Shown here piece after piece: positions 1 to 6,536 of a stretch of 10,006 nt of DNA (positions are counted from its first letter, which is position 1; every line of letters starts with the position of its first letter). Under the pieces are notes generated by a model that was given only the letters and a program-made list of their open reading frames with translations, was not told the origin of the DNA and did not search any database. The position numbers and the translations under genes were made by a program. The stretch is from assembly GCA_018110855.1 (NCBI GenBank), contig JAGBFZ010000096.1:1-10006 (forward strand), written 5' to 3'. The stretch is from Oscillospiraceae bacterium. Its GTDB lineage: Bacteria; Bacillota; Clostridia; Oscillospirales; Ruminococcaceae.

Positions 1-709
1 CCATGAAGAAATAAAATGCGCCGTCATAGCCTGTGAGGATAAGTGTATGGGAATTGCTGAGCCACATTATTGTATCTCCATCCTCGGTCTGCCATTCGGA
101 TACCTTGTTATATTTATATGGCTTCATATCTATGGATGCCCACACGATCAACGGCACGCCCCTGTCAAGAAGCCGTTCTAAATCTGCGGAATTTGCGTCC
201 TCTAAGATGACGGCTCTGTTTTTTGAACCATGGGAGGAGAAATAATCGTCAAGCACTGCTGCTATTACGTCCTCATAGCAGCCATCGCCCCGTCCGTAGG
301 GGTCTCCCACGAACACCTTTCTCGGGTCGGGTCCGAAGAGCTTTCCGTCCTTTTCCGTAAATTCGCTGCTGACGGGGAGATAATTATCCGCAAGATAGCA
401 TTTTTCCACGTCATAGCCGAAAAAATTCAGCATTGCCGCTGCGCAGGTTATTTCGCAGCCAACGGGCAGCTCGGGGTACTGATTTACCACTTCCATAGGT
501 ATTTCAGTTTGTCCCAGAAAGGATTTCGGCAGGTCATAGCCCTCGCAAAGCTCATCTATGTCAAAGCCGCCGAATTTGCGGTGGATATCTTCATTCAGCT
601 CGGCATATACAAGCTGTTCATTTACCTCGTTTTTGTATTCGCCGTCCTTTGTGACGTATATGTATGATGCGGCGCTGACTGCAAGGGCAATGCCCAGAGC
701 CGTACACAT
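1..709 (-). CDS. Membrane-anchored or secreted C39-like cysteine peptidase, 3' end outside the window
   Basis: Reading the minus strand from ATG at 709 gives 236 codons, open to the left edge, so the C-terminus is missing. Seen: a hydrophobic N-terminal segment (about residues 3-19) that would act as a signal peptide or anchor, a charged linker, then a papain-fold block with Q77, the LPVGCE motif holding the presumed nucleophile C85 (followed by ITCAAAMLNFFGYDV), and NSHTLILTGYDG holding the presumed catalytic H221. This Gln...Cys...His order matches the C39-like peptidase family (Peptidase_C39_2, COG4990 type), which are extracytoplasmic cysteine peptidases or peptidase-like proteins, mostly of unknown substrate. 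The best Shine-Dalgarno match (AGGCGG, 733-738) is 23 bases from the ATG but 8 bases from an in-frame CTG at 722-724, which would add Lys-Tyr-Val-Val ahead of the hydrophobic segment; the true start may be there. It has its own promoter and lies after the spoIVA terminator, so co-transcription with spoIVA is unlikely. The family call is firm; the substrate is unknown. Confidence 0.8.
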   Translation of the reverse strand, partial: MCTALGIALAVSAASYIYVTKDGEYKNEVNEQLVYAELNEDIHRKFGGFDIDELCEGYDLPKSFLGQTEIPMEVVNQYPELPVGCEITCAAAMLNFFGYDVEKCYLADNYLPVSSEFTEKDGKLFGPDPRKVFVGDPYGRGDGCYEDVIAAVLDDYFSSHGSKNRAVILEDANSADLERLLDRGVPLIVWASIDMKPYKYNKVSEWQTEDGDTIMWLSNSHTLILTGYDGAFYFFM

Positions 710-762
710 TACAACATATTTCAGTCAGACCGCCGCCTTTCATTTCAAATTTATCTTCTTCT

Positions 763-791
763 ATTATAACACATTTCAAATTATACTGCAA
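763..791 (-). promoter_or_regulatory. Sigma-A type promoter for the C39-like peptidase gene
   Basis: On the minus strand the -35 TTGCAG (786-791) and a perfect -10 TATAAT (763-768) are separated by 17 bases. Transcription would start near 756, leaving a leader of about 30-45 bases before the peptidase start. It lies just past the spoIVA terminator, which fits a separate vegetative transcript. Confidence 0.7.
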
Positions 792-808
792 CTGTTATTT
801 GGATAACA

Positions 809-844
809 AAAATCAGTCCGAAAAAAATCTCTCGGACTGATTTT
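809..844 (-). terminator. Rho-independent terminator of the spoIVA operon
   Basis: The arms 809-821 and 832-844 form a perfect 13-bp stem (core TCAGTCCGA / TCGGACTGA) around a 10-base loop. Read on the minus strand it starts 7 bases after the spoIVA stop and is followed by a run of T (ATTTTTG). The outer A/T pairs also give a T-run on the plus strand, but no plus-strand gene ends here. Confidence 0.88.
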
Positions 845-851
845 AAAAATA

Positions 852-2330
852 TTACAGAATGAAGCAGATAAGTCCTCCGCAGCCTTCGTTTATGATCCTT
901 TCAAGGGTCTCCTGCAGCTTCAGGCGGGCGTCAACGGGCATTCGGTATAGCTTGTTGTGGAGTCCTTCGTTTACAAGCTCATGAAGGGATTTTCCGAATA
1001 TGTTGGATTCCCATATCTTGCCCGGGTTTTCTTCAAAGTCTCGGAGAAGGTACATTACCAGCTCCTCGGACTGCTTTTCGCTGCCCACAATGGGGCTTAC
1101 CTCGGTGATAATATCCGCTTTCATCATGTGAATGGACGGTGCGGAGGCTTTCAGCTTAACGCCGTATTTGCCGCCCTGTCGGACGATCTCAGGCTCCTCA
1201 AGTGTCAGCTCCTCAATTGTGGGCATTACTATGCCGTAGCCTGTCGCTTCCACCTCCTTGAGGGCATTTTCGATCTTCTCGTATTTCTTTCTGATATCGG
1301 TGAGATTTTTTAGCAGGGGGAGAAGGTCGCTCTCGCTGCTTATCTCGATTCCCGTTGTCTCGCCAAGAATACGGTAGAACAGCTCGCTTTTTAAGGTTAA
1401 GGATATGTCTGCGCTGCCCTTGCCCAGATCAATGGTTCGGATATCCGAATAGGTGATGTCCTCACACTCTCTTATCCTGTTTACCACACTTTGTGCATCA
1501 CGGACGGTTTTTACGTCCTTTGCGGCGTCTCTCACGGCGTCGAATATTTCCGTTCTCAGCCAGTGGCCCTTGGCAAGACCTGTTATCCAGCGGGGCATGG
1601 ATATATTTATCTCCTTGACGGGAAAGCTGAACAGCACCTGTTTCAGTATATTGTCGATATCATCGCCGCTCAGCTCAAGACAGTTTACAGGGATAACGGG
1701 TGCGCCGTATTTTTTCTCAAGCTCGCTGCTCATTTCAATTGCTTTGCCGCTTTTGGGGTCGGTGCAGTTTAAAAGCACCACAAAGGGTTTATTGATGCCC
1801 TTTAGCTCGTTTATTACACGCTGCTCGGATTCCTCGTATTCCATTCTCGGAATATCGGAGATGCTGCCGTCTGTGGTTATCACAAGTCCGATGGTGCTGT
1901 GCTCGGTTATTACCTTTCTTGTGCCTACCTCGGCTGCCATATTGAAGGGCACTTCCTCCGAAAACCATGGCGTCATTACCATTCGGGGGGCTTCATTTTC
2001 AATATATCCGATGGAGCTGGGCACGATATAGCCCACGCAGTCAATCAGGCGGACGTTGAAGCGGGCATTTTCTCCCACGGATATTTCCACTGCTTCCTCG
2101 GGTATGAATTTCGGCTCGGTGGTCATTATTGTTTTGCCCGCTGCCGACTGCGGCAGCTCATCGACCGCTCTTTCACGTCTGAAATCGCTTTCGATATTGG
2201 GGATAACAAGCTGCTCCATAAATCGCTTTATGAATGTGGATTTTCCTGTGCGGACGGGACCGACTACTCCTATGTAGATATCGCCGTCCGTGCGCTTGGC
2301 GATATCGGTGTAAATGTCATTTTTAACCAT
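852..2330 (-). CDS. spoIVA: Stage IV sporulation protein A, spore-coat basement ATPase
   Basis: The product is 492 residues, the same length as the Bacillus subtilis protein. SpoIVA binds and hydrolyses ATP in the mother cell and polymerises on the forespore outer membrane as the foundation on which the coat assembles. Seen: Walker A GPVRTGKST at residues 24-32 with K30, the threonine pair T70-T71 at the position of the known sensor threonines, and LIDCVGY with the Walker B-type D97. The known functional positions of B. subtilis SpoIVA (K30, T70/T71, D97) all align without gaps. The protein ends in the hydrophobic tail GGLICFIL, typical of the C-terminal domain that localises the protein and contacts SpoVM. 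The ATG at 2330 has AAAGGAAA upstream. It is second in an operon, 21 bases after the SipL-like gene, and is followed by a strong hairpin. Expression under mother-cell sigma-E is expected from the family. Nothing suggests decay. Confidence 0.97.
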   Translation of the reverse strand: MVKNDIYTDIAKRTDGDIYIGVVGPVRTGKSTFIKRFMEQLVIPNIESDFRRERAVDELPQSAAGKTIMTTEPKFIPEEAVEISVGENARFNVRLIDCVGYIVPSSIGYIENEAPRMVMTPWFSEEVPFNMAAEVGTRKVITEHSTIGLVITTDGSISDIPRMEYEESEQRVINELKGINKPFVVLLNCTDPKSGKAIEMSSELEKKYGAPVIPVNCLELSGDDIDNILKQVLFSFPVKEINISMPRWITGLAKGHWLRTEIFDAVRDAAKDVKTVRDAQSVVNRIRECEDITYSDIRTIDLGKGSADISLTLKSELFYRILGETTGIEISSESDLLPLLKNLTDIRKKYEKIENALKEVEATGYGIVMPTIEELTLEEPEIVRQGGKYGVKLKASAPSIHMMKADIITEVSPIVGSEKQSEELVMYLLRDFEENPGKIWESNIFGKSLHELVNEGLHNKLYRMPVDARLKLQETLERIINEGCGGLICFIL

Positions 2331-2351
2331 AACGGCAGTTTCCTTTCTTCA

Positions 2352-3905
2352 TTATAAAGCGGGGATAAGAAGCATTTTTGCTTCCTTCACTGCGTCCCCG
2401 TCAAGCTCGTTTTCCTCAATTATCCGAAGCATGGAGGCTCCGTATCGCTTTGCTATATTCCATAGATCCTCGCCGCTTTCCGCAAAATAAAGCCTGAGAG
2501 CATAATCCTCGTTTTGTTCTCTCGGAGTGTTTTCGTCAACTGTGATATCGGTAATGGCTTCTATTTCTGTATAGTCGGTAAAATAGCCTCTTACAGCTAT
2601 TTCTGCCTTGACCTCAGCGGTATTGTCCGAGGTAATGGTATAGCTGCATGATGTTACCGAGAGGACAGCTCTTATATCTGCTCCCGCAGATATTTCGGAT
2701 ACGGCGGCGGGAAGAGCTTCCTCAACGGGAATATCTGTCTCGCAGATAACGAAATCTCCGTTTTCCGCCTGACCCATTACGGAGAGAGTTACCTTGCCCG
2801 AGGCGGATAGTCCGCCTTCTTCTGCAGATATTTTCAGACCCGAAACGGTACACCATGCGGAATATATCTCCGAGAGAGGGCTGTCCTTGTTTTCACATAT
2901 GCCCTTTACGGATATTCCGCTGTCAATGGGGACGGGGGCTTTTTCTATCCTGACAGGGGCTGACGTGTGGGTTGAGGTATGAGAGGTAGAATATTCATCG
3001 CAGGCTATTTCATAGGCTGCCATTTTTACGGCAATGCAGTCGATAAGCAGCAGCACCTCACATTCAAGCTGCCTTGAATTGCCGTCTCCCTCGGAGGAGG
3101 GTCTAAGCTCGCAGGATATTACCGATGAATTTATCATACATTCAAAATCATCGTCAAGTCCTTCAAGCTCCACAAGCTGGGAAAAGGGGAGTGAGAACTG
3201 CATCGAGGTCACGGGCGAATCGCTGTCCGATTCGGGTGAGGTATATACTGCGGATATTTTCAGCTCGCCTTTTGCTGCCGCTTTTCCTGCTATGATCTTC
3301 TTGTCCGAGGATATCAGCTCTGCCGATGAGCGGAGTATGGTCCCAACGGGGGGAGCGGTTTCGGACAGGGTGAAATCATCGGAAACGGTGACTCTTTTCT
3401 GTGAGGTTATTATCTGTGCGGGGCAGGAACAGCTTTTCTTGCGAAGCTGGATATTGCTGCCGAATGCCTCGCTTATCACCTCGGTATTTGTCATGCCTAT
3501 AACGCAGATATTGACTGTAACAGCTCCTCGTACGTCTATCCTGCGCCTGTTTACAGCACGGCAGTTTACATGGTCGGGAACAGCGTTTATATATACCCGA
3601 GGATTTTCCGCTATGCGGTCGATATCCACTGTCCTGCTGTATACAAGTTTTTGCTCCACTGCTTCGGGTGAGCCGTTTTCCTCGGGACAGTAGATGACCC
3701 TGAGACGGACTGTAAGCTCGTAGGATACTCGGTTTCCGTTCACTGCGCAGGCGGTGATCTCAGGCTCAGCGCAGCATTTGATTATCCTGAATATCTCGGG
3801 GTAGTAATCGGGGAGAACATAATCAAGCTCCACTGACTGCTCCTGCGTACTGCTGCATATCCTTTCCCCCGATCTCACGGGGTCTTTGTTGACCTTTAGC
3901 TCCAT
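2352..3905 (-). CDS. sipL: SipL-like spore-coat morphogenesis protein (SPOCS/DUF3794 repeats + C-terminal LysM)
   Basis: The product is 517 residues from ATG 3905 (MELKVNKD), chosen because AAAGG lies 9 bases upstream; earlier in-frame ATGs at 3914 and 3938 are less well placed. Seen: a DUF3794/SPOCS-type N-terminal unit (about 15-135, with LDYVLPDYYPEIFRII), a second unit (about 170-300), a Ser/Thr/His-rich linker near 305-317, a third unit (about 340-450), and a C-terminal LysM (470-517, with ESGEDLWNIAKRYG and a closing LLIPAL). This order and size match C. difficile SipL, which binds SpoIVA through its LysM region and is needed for coat localisation; it is the clostridial functional counterpart of SpoVID. 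No signal peptide is visible, fitting a mother-cell cytosolic protein. The gene sits 21 bases before spoIVA on the same strand, strongly supporting a SpoIVA partner role. The domains are clear; orthology to SipL rather than another SPOCS-LysM protein is inferred from size, LysM and context. Confidence 0.85.
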   Translation of the reverse strand: MELKVNKDPVRSGERICSSTQEQSVELDYVLPDYYPEIFRIIKCCAEPEITACAVNGNRVSYELTVRLRVIYCPEENGSPEAVEQKLVYSRTVDIDRIAENPRVYINAVPDHVNCRAVNRRRIDVRGAVTVNICVIGMTNTEVISEAFGSNIQLRKKSCSCPAQIITSQKRVTVSDDFTLSETAPPVGTILRSSAELISSDKKIIAGKAAAKGELKISAVYTSPESDSDSPVTSMQFSLPFSQLVELEGLDDDFECMINSSVISCELRPSSEGDGNSRQLECEVLLLIDCIAVKMAAYEIACDEYSTSHTSTHTSAPVRIEKAPVPIDSGISVKGICENKDSPLSEIYSAWCTVSGLKISAEEGGLSASGKVTLSVMGQAENGDFVICETDIPVEEALPAAVSEISAGADIRAVLSVTSCSYTITSDNTAEVKAEIAVRGYFTDYTEIEAITDITVDENTPREQNEDYALRLYFAESGEDLWNIAKRYGASMLRIIEENELDGDAVKEAKMLLIPAL

Positions 3906-3958
3906 ATGAACCATCCTTTCCTTAGCCGTTTTCGGCAAATACGATTTGTCCTCCCCAC

Positions 3959-3985
3959 AATATATTCGGCTTTTGGGGATTTTAT
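3959..3985 (-). promoter_or_regulatory. Candidate sigma-E promoter for the sipL-like-spoIVA operon (weak)
   Basis: On the minus strand an ATA (3983-3985) is followed after 16 bases by AATATATT (3959-3966). This fits the short sigma-E consensus ATA-N16-18-CATAnnnT except for the first C of the -10. It would start transcription near 3950 and leave a leader of about 45 bases. The region is AT-rich, so a chance match is quite possible. I include it because both genes are sigma-E class in relatives and no sigma-A promoter is evident on this strand. Confidence 0.3.
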
Positions 3986-4047
3986 TACTCGATTTTTTCT
4001 CCGTATAAAATGAATTGTATTCAGCAGAATCGATAAAACCTGATTGA

Positions 4048-4062
4048 TGAAAACGATTGACA
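4048..4062 (+). promoter_or_regulatory. Possible cre-like LacI-family operator overlapping the -35
   Basis: TGAAAACGATTGACA contains a perfect left half of the catabolite-responsive element (TGAAAACG) with the central CG, but the right half is degenerate compared with the cre consensus (TGWAANCGNTNWCA). It overlaps the -35 of a polysaccharidase gene, which is where a CcpA-type repressor site would act. The imperfect right half keeps confidence low. Confidence 0.25.
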
Positions 4063-4085
4063 TTTATGTATTGCTATGATATAAT
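4057..4085 (+). promoter_or_regulatory. Consensus sigma-A promoter of the GH74 gene
   Basis: A perfect -35 TTGACA (4057-4062) and a perfect -10 TATAAT (4080-4085) have a 17-base spacer. The expected start near 4092 gives a leader of about 45 bases. The ribosome binding site AAAGGA (4118-4123) lies 13 bases before the ATG, a little long. Such a strong basal promoter suggests that control, if any, is by repression. Confidence 0.88.
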
Positions 4086-4136
4086 TTGAATGTAAAATTA
4101 TCTGTCACAGCATTATGAAAGGATGAAGATAAAATA

Positions 4137-6377
4137 ATGAGATCAGTTTTAAAAGCAGCAGGAGTTCTTACGGCTGCGGCAATATGCTTTTCCATGCTTG
4201 CAGGCTGTGCAAAGTCTGAAGCTCCCAAGGAAGAGGAGCAGACAACTCAGTCAGAGCAGATCACAGCTGAACCTCTTGCTGATGTTTACGAAAATCCCGA
4301 CTGGACCTATGGTCAGGTGGCTATCGGCGGAGGCGGCTTCGTTACGGGCATTGTGAACACCTGCGAGGCGGGGCTTTTCTATGCAAGGACGGACGTGGGC
4401 GGCGCATACAGATGGGATAATGACGCTCAGACATGGAAGGCGCTTAACTATGACATTTCCGATGAGGACAAGGGGCTTCTTGGCATTGACGGTATCGCTG
4501 TTGACCCGAATAATGCGGCTAACGTTTATCTTGCCGCAGGTACAGAGTATTTCAGCGGCGGAAAGACCTGCATACTTGTTTCAAAGGATTACGGCGAGCA
4601 TTTTAAGCAGGTGGATGTGTCCGAGCTTATCAAGCTCCACGGGAACGGTATGGGCAGAGGAAACGGTGAGAGGATCGCCGTTGACCCAAACAACAGCGAC
4701 ATAATTTACTGCGGCGGAAGAAAGGGCGGCATGATACGAAGCACTGACGGCGGAGAAACATGGCAGAAGGTGGAGAGCTTCCCTGTTGAGACAACGGGAA
4801 ATGATAACGGAATTAACATTATCCTGTTTGACAAGAGCAGGTCGGCTGACGGAAAAACCTCAAGAATATATGCGGGCGTTTCACGTTCTAAGGACGACAA
4901 CATTTATTATTCCGATGATGGGGGAGAAAGCTGGAATGTTCTTTCTGCTTCATCGGAGGCGGCAAAGAAATTAATGCCCCAGCGCTTTGATCTCGATTCT
5001 GAGGGAAATCTTTTCGTTTCCTACGGTAACAAGGAGGGACCATGGAATTCCGTTCAGGGTGGTTTGTACAAATATTCTCCCGACGGAAAAAGTGCTGAGG
5101 AGATAAAGGTCATCAGCTGGACTGTGGGCGATATCGTTATCGACCCCGAGGACAACAACAGAATGGTCCTTGTAAGCTCTCAGGTATGGAAGGAGCAGCC
5201 AAACGGCGCATACGGGGATAAGTTCTTCCGCACCACTGACGGCGGCAAGACATGGGAGGATCTTGACGGCAAATACACTCTCTCAACTAACGGCATGGAC
5301 TGGATATCCAATGCGGCTATCCACTGGTGCAGCTCTCTTGCTATGGACAGCGGCGACAGCAACAGGATCCTTGTTAATTCGGGCAACGGTATTTTTGCCT
5401 GCGACAATATATGGGACGATGCTCCCGAGTTTTATTTCGAGGCAAAGGGAATTGAAGAGGTAGTTGCCGAGGATATCGTTTCCTATAAGGATTATCCGCT
5501 TGTTTCTGCTATCGGAGATTATGACGGATTTATCCATCATGATATTTTTGAGTCCGCTGAGCGTCATTCAAGGCAGATAGGCTCCTGCACAAGCATTGCC
5601 ATTGCGGCTCTTAACCATGATATCTGGGTCAAGGTGGGCGGAGATGAATCCAATATGCTCCTGACCTATTCCACTGACGGCGGAAAGACATGGAGCGATA
5701 TCACCAATTCTCCCGAGGCAGGAAAGGTGCTTTACAAGGGCAAGGTGGCTCTTACAGCTGACGGCTCCGCTCTTATCTGGAGTCCCTCCAACGGCGCATA
5801 TACATACCGCACCGAGGACTGGGGCAAGACATGGGAAAAGGTTGAAGGTATTGTGGGCAGTCAGAGCGTTTATCTTATCGGCGACCCTGTGAACAAGGAT
5901 TATGTTTACGGCTGCTGCAACAGCATTGTTTATGTGAGCGTTGACGGCGGAAAGACCTTCAAGAGAAAATATGACACAATGATGCCTTACAAACGGCTTG
6001 CGGTTGCTCCCGGCATTGAGGGCACATTCTACGTTCCCGGCGGAGCGGGCGGTCTTATTGTTTCAAATGATTACGGAGAGAGCTTCTCGCTGATCGACGG
6101 TGTAAAGACCTGCGATGCGGTGGGTCTCGGTGCGCCTAAAAAGGAGGGCGACCCTTACGTTATTTACATCAGCGGTACTTTGAAGGATAACGATGTCAAG
6201 GGCTTCTACATGACTGAGGACAATGGTGCTTCATGGGTGAGAGTGAACGATGATCTTCATCAGTTCGGCGGTATCGGAAACGGCGAATTTATTTCGGGCG
6301 ATATGAACGTTTACGGACGCTGCTATATTGCAACTGTGGGTCTTGGCATTGCTTACTGCGATAAAATTGAGAAATAA
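4137..6377 (+). CDS. GH74-family xyloglucanase-type glycoside hydrolase, lipoprotein
   Basis: The product is 746 residues. Seen: a short signal peptide with lipobox LAGC (residues 21-24, lipidated C24), a Glu/Gln/Ser/Thr-rich tether (about 25-48), then a two-part beta-propeller. QVAIGGGGFVTGIV and FYARTDVGGAYRW (81-93) are hallmark GH74 N-terminal motifs; D86 aligns with the catalytic base of GH74 enzymes. SAIGDYDGF (457-464) carries D461, matching the catalytic acid in the GDxGGF-type motif, so both catalytic Asp residues appear present. Nine Asp-box (BNR) motifs occur near 149, 202, 259, 366, 512, 559, 601, 643 and 693. GH74 enzymes mainly cleave the beta-1,4-glucan backbone of xyloglucan. 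There is no dockerin and no carbohydrate-binding module; the catalytic domain fills the protein. It should act on the outer face of the membrane. It is a single-gene unit with its own promoter and terminator. The family is certain; xyloglucan specificity and endo/exo mode are inferred. Confidence 0.93.
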   Translation: MRSVLKAAGVLTAAAICFSMLAGCAKSEAPKEEEQTTQSEQITAEPLADVYENPDWTYGQVAIGGGGFVTGIVNTCEAGLFYARTDVGGAYRWDNDAQTWKALNYDISDEDKGLLGIDGIAVDPNNAANVYLAAGTEYFSGGKTCILVSKDYGEHFKQVDVSELIKLHGNGMGRGNGERIAVDPNNSDIIYCGGRKGGMIRSTDGGETWQKVESFPVETTGNDNGINIILFDKSRSADGKTSRIYAGVSRSKDDNIYYSDDGGESWNVLSASSEAAKKLMPQRFDLDSEGNLFVSYGNKEGPWNSVQGGLYKYSPDGKSAEEIKVISWTVGDIVIDPEDNNRMVLVSSQVWKEQPNGAYGDKFFRTTDGGKTWEDLDGKYTLSTNGMDWISNAAIHWCSSLAMDSGDSNRILVNSGNGIFACDNIWDDAPEFYFEAKGIEEVVAEDIVSYKDYPLVSAIGDYDGFIHHDIFESAERHSRQIGSCTSIAIAALNHDIWVKVGGDESNMLLTYSTDGGKTWSDITNSPEAGKVLYKGKVALTADGSALIWSPSNGAYTYRTEDWGKTWEKVEGIVGSQSVYLIGDPVNKDYVYGCCNSIVYVSVDGGKTFKRKYDTMMPYKRLAVAPGIEGTFYVPGGAGGLIVSNDYGESFSLIDGVKTCDAVGLGAPKKEGDPYVIYISGTLKDNDVKGFYMTEDNGASWVRVNDDLHQFGGIGNGEFISGDMNVYGRCYIATVGLGIAYCDKIEK

Positions 6378-6385
6378 AATTTTGT

Positions 6386-6420
6386 GCGGACGTGAGACAT
6401 AATGCTCATGTCCGCTTTTT
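6386..6420 (+). terminator. Rho-independent terminator after the GH74 gene
   Basis: The arms GCGGACGTGAG (6386-6396) and CTCATGTCCGC (6405-6415) form an 11-bp stem with one G-T pair and an 8-base loop, followed directly by TTTTT. It starts 8 bases after the stop codon, so the GH74 gene is transcribed alone. Confidence 0.9.
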
Positions 6421-6444
6421 ATAAAAATATTCTTGAAAAATGTA

Positions 6445-6473
6445 TTGAAAAAAATTTTGGAAAGTGATATAAT
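6445..6473 (+). promoter_or_regulatory. Sigma-A promoter of the CobW-family gene, with an AT palindrome over the -10
   Basis: The -35 TTGAAA (6445-6450) and -10 TATAAT (6468-6473) are 17 bases apart. A second TATAAT follows directly at 6474-6479, and the overlap creates the palindromes TATAATTATA (6468-6477) and AATTATAATT (6471-6480). These sit where a Fur/Zur-type repressor could bind, but I do not see a full Zur or Fur box. A short hairpin (6494-6498 with 6506-6510) lies in the leader; AAAGGA at 6519-6524 is the ribosome binding site, 12 bases from the ATG. Confidence 0.75.
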
Positions 6474-6536
6474 TATAATTTACAGGAAAAGGGTCTGCGA
6501 ATTTTGCAGATAAAATAGAAAGGACTGTTCTTAATT

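Larger units (their letters stand above)
3906..4136. other. Divergent intergenic region between the sporulation operon and the GH74 gene
   Basis: This 231-base stretch separates two divergent transcription units. It holds the consensus promoter of the rightward gene (4057-4085), a cre-like site over its -35, a weak sigma-E-like candidate for the leftward operon (3959-3985), and a short perfect hairpin GCCG-TTTT-CGGC at 3925-3936 just upstream of the SipL-like ribosome binding site. I see no small gene with a credible start. Confidence 0.6.

Noticed and set aside
230..667. 145-codon plus-strand open frame
   Set aside because: It lies antisense to the C39-like peptidase, whose frame carries conserved catalytic motifs. 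The plus frame has no recognisable domain and no good ribosome binding site.
1453..2031. 192-codon plus-strand open frame
   Set aside because: It is fully antisense to spoIVA, which is beyond doubt.
3034..3693. 219-codon plus-strand open frame rich in Ser/Thr
   Set aside because: It is a mirror of the SipL-like gene; the Ser-rich content is the complement of its Glu/Leu-rich codons. The minus frame has clear SPOCS and LysM domains.
4115..4137. Mini-ORFs (ATG-AAA-GGA-TGA and ATG-AAG-ATA-AAA-TAA) in the GH74 leader, the second overlapping the start codon as TAATG
   Set aside because: Neither has a usable ribosome binding site of its own, and such short frames arise easily in AT-rich leaders. 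I see no evidence for leader-peptide control.
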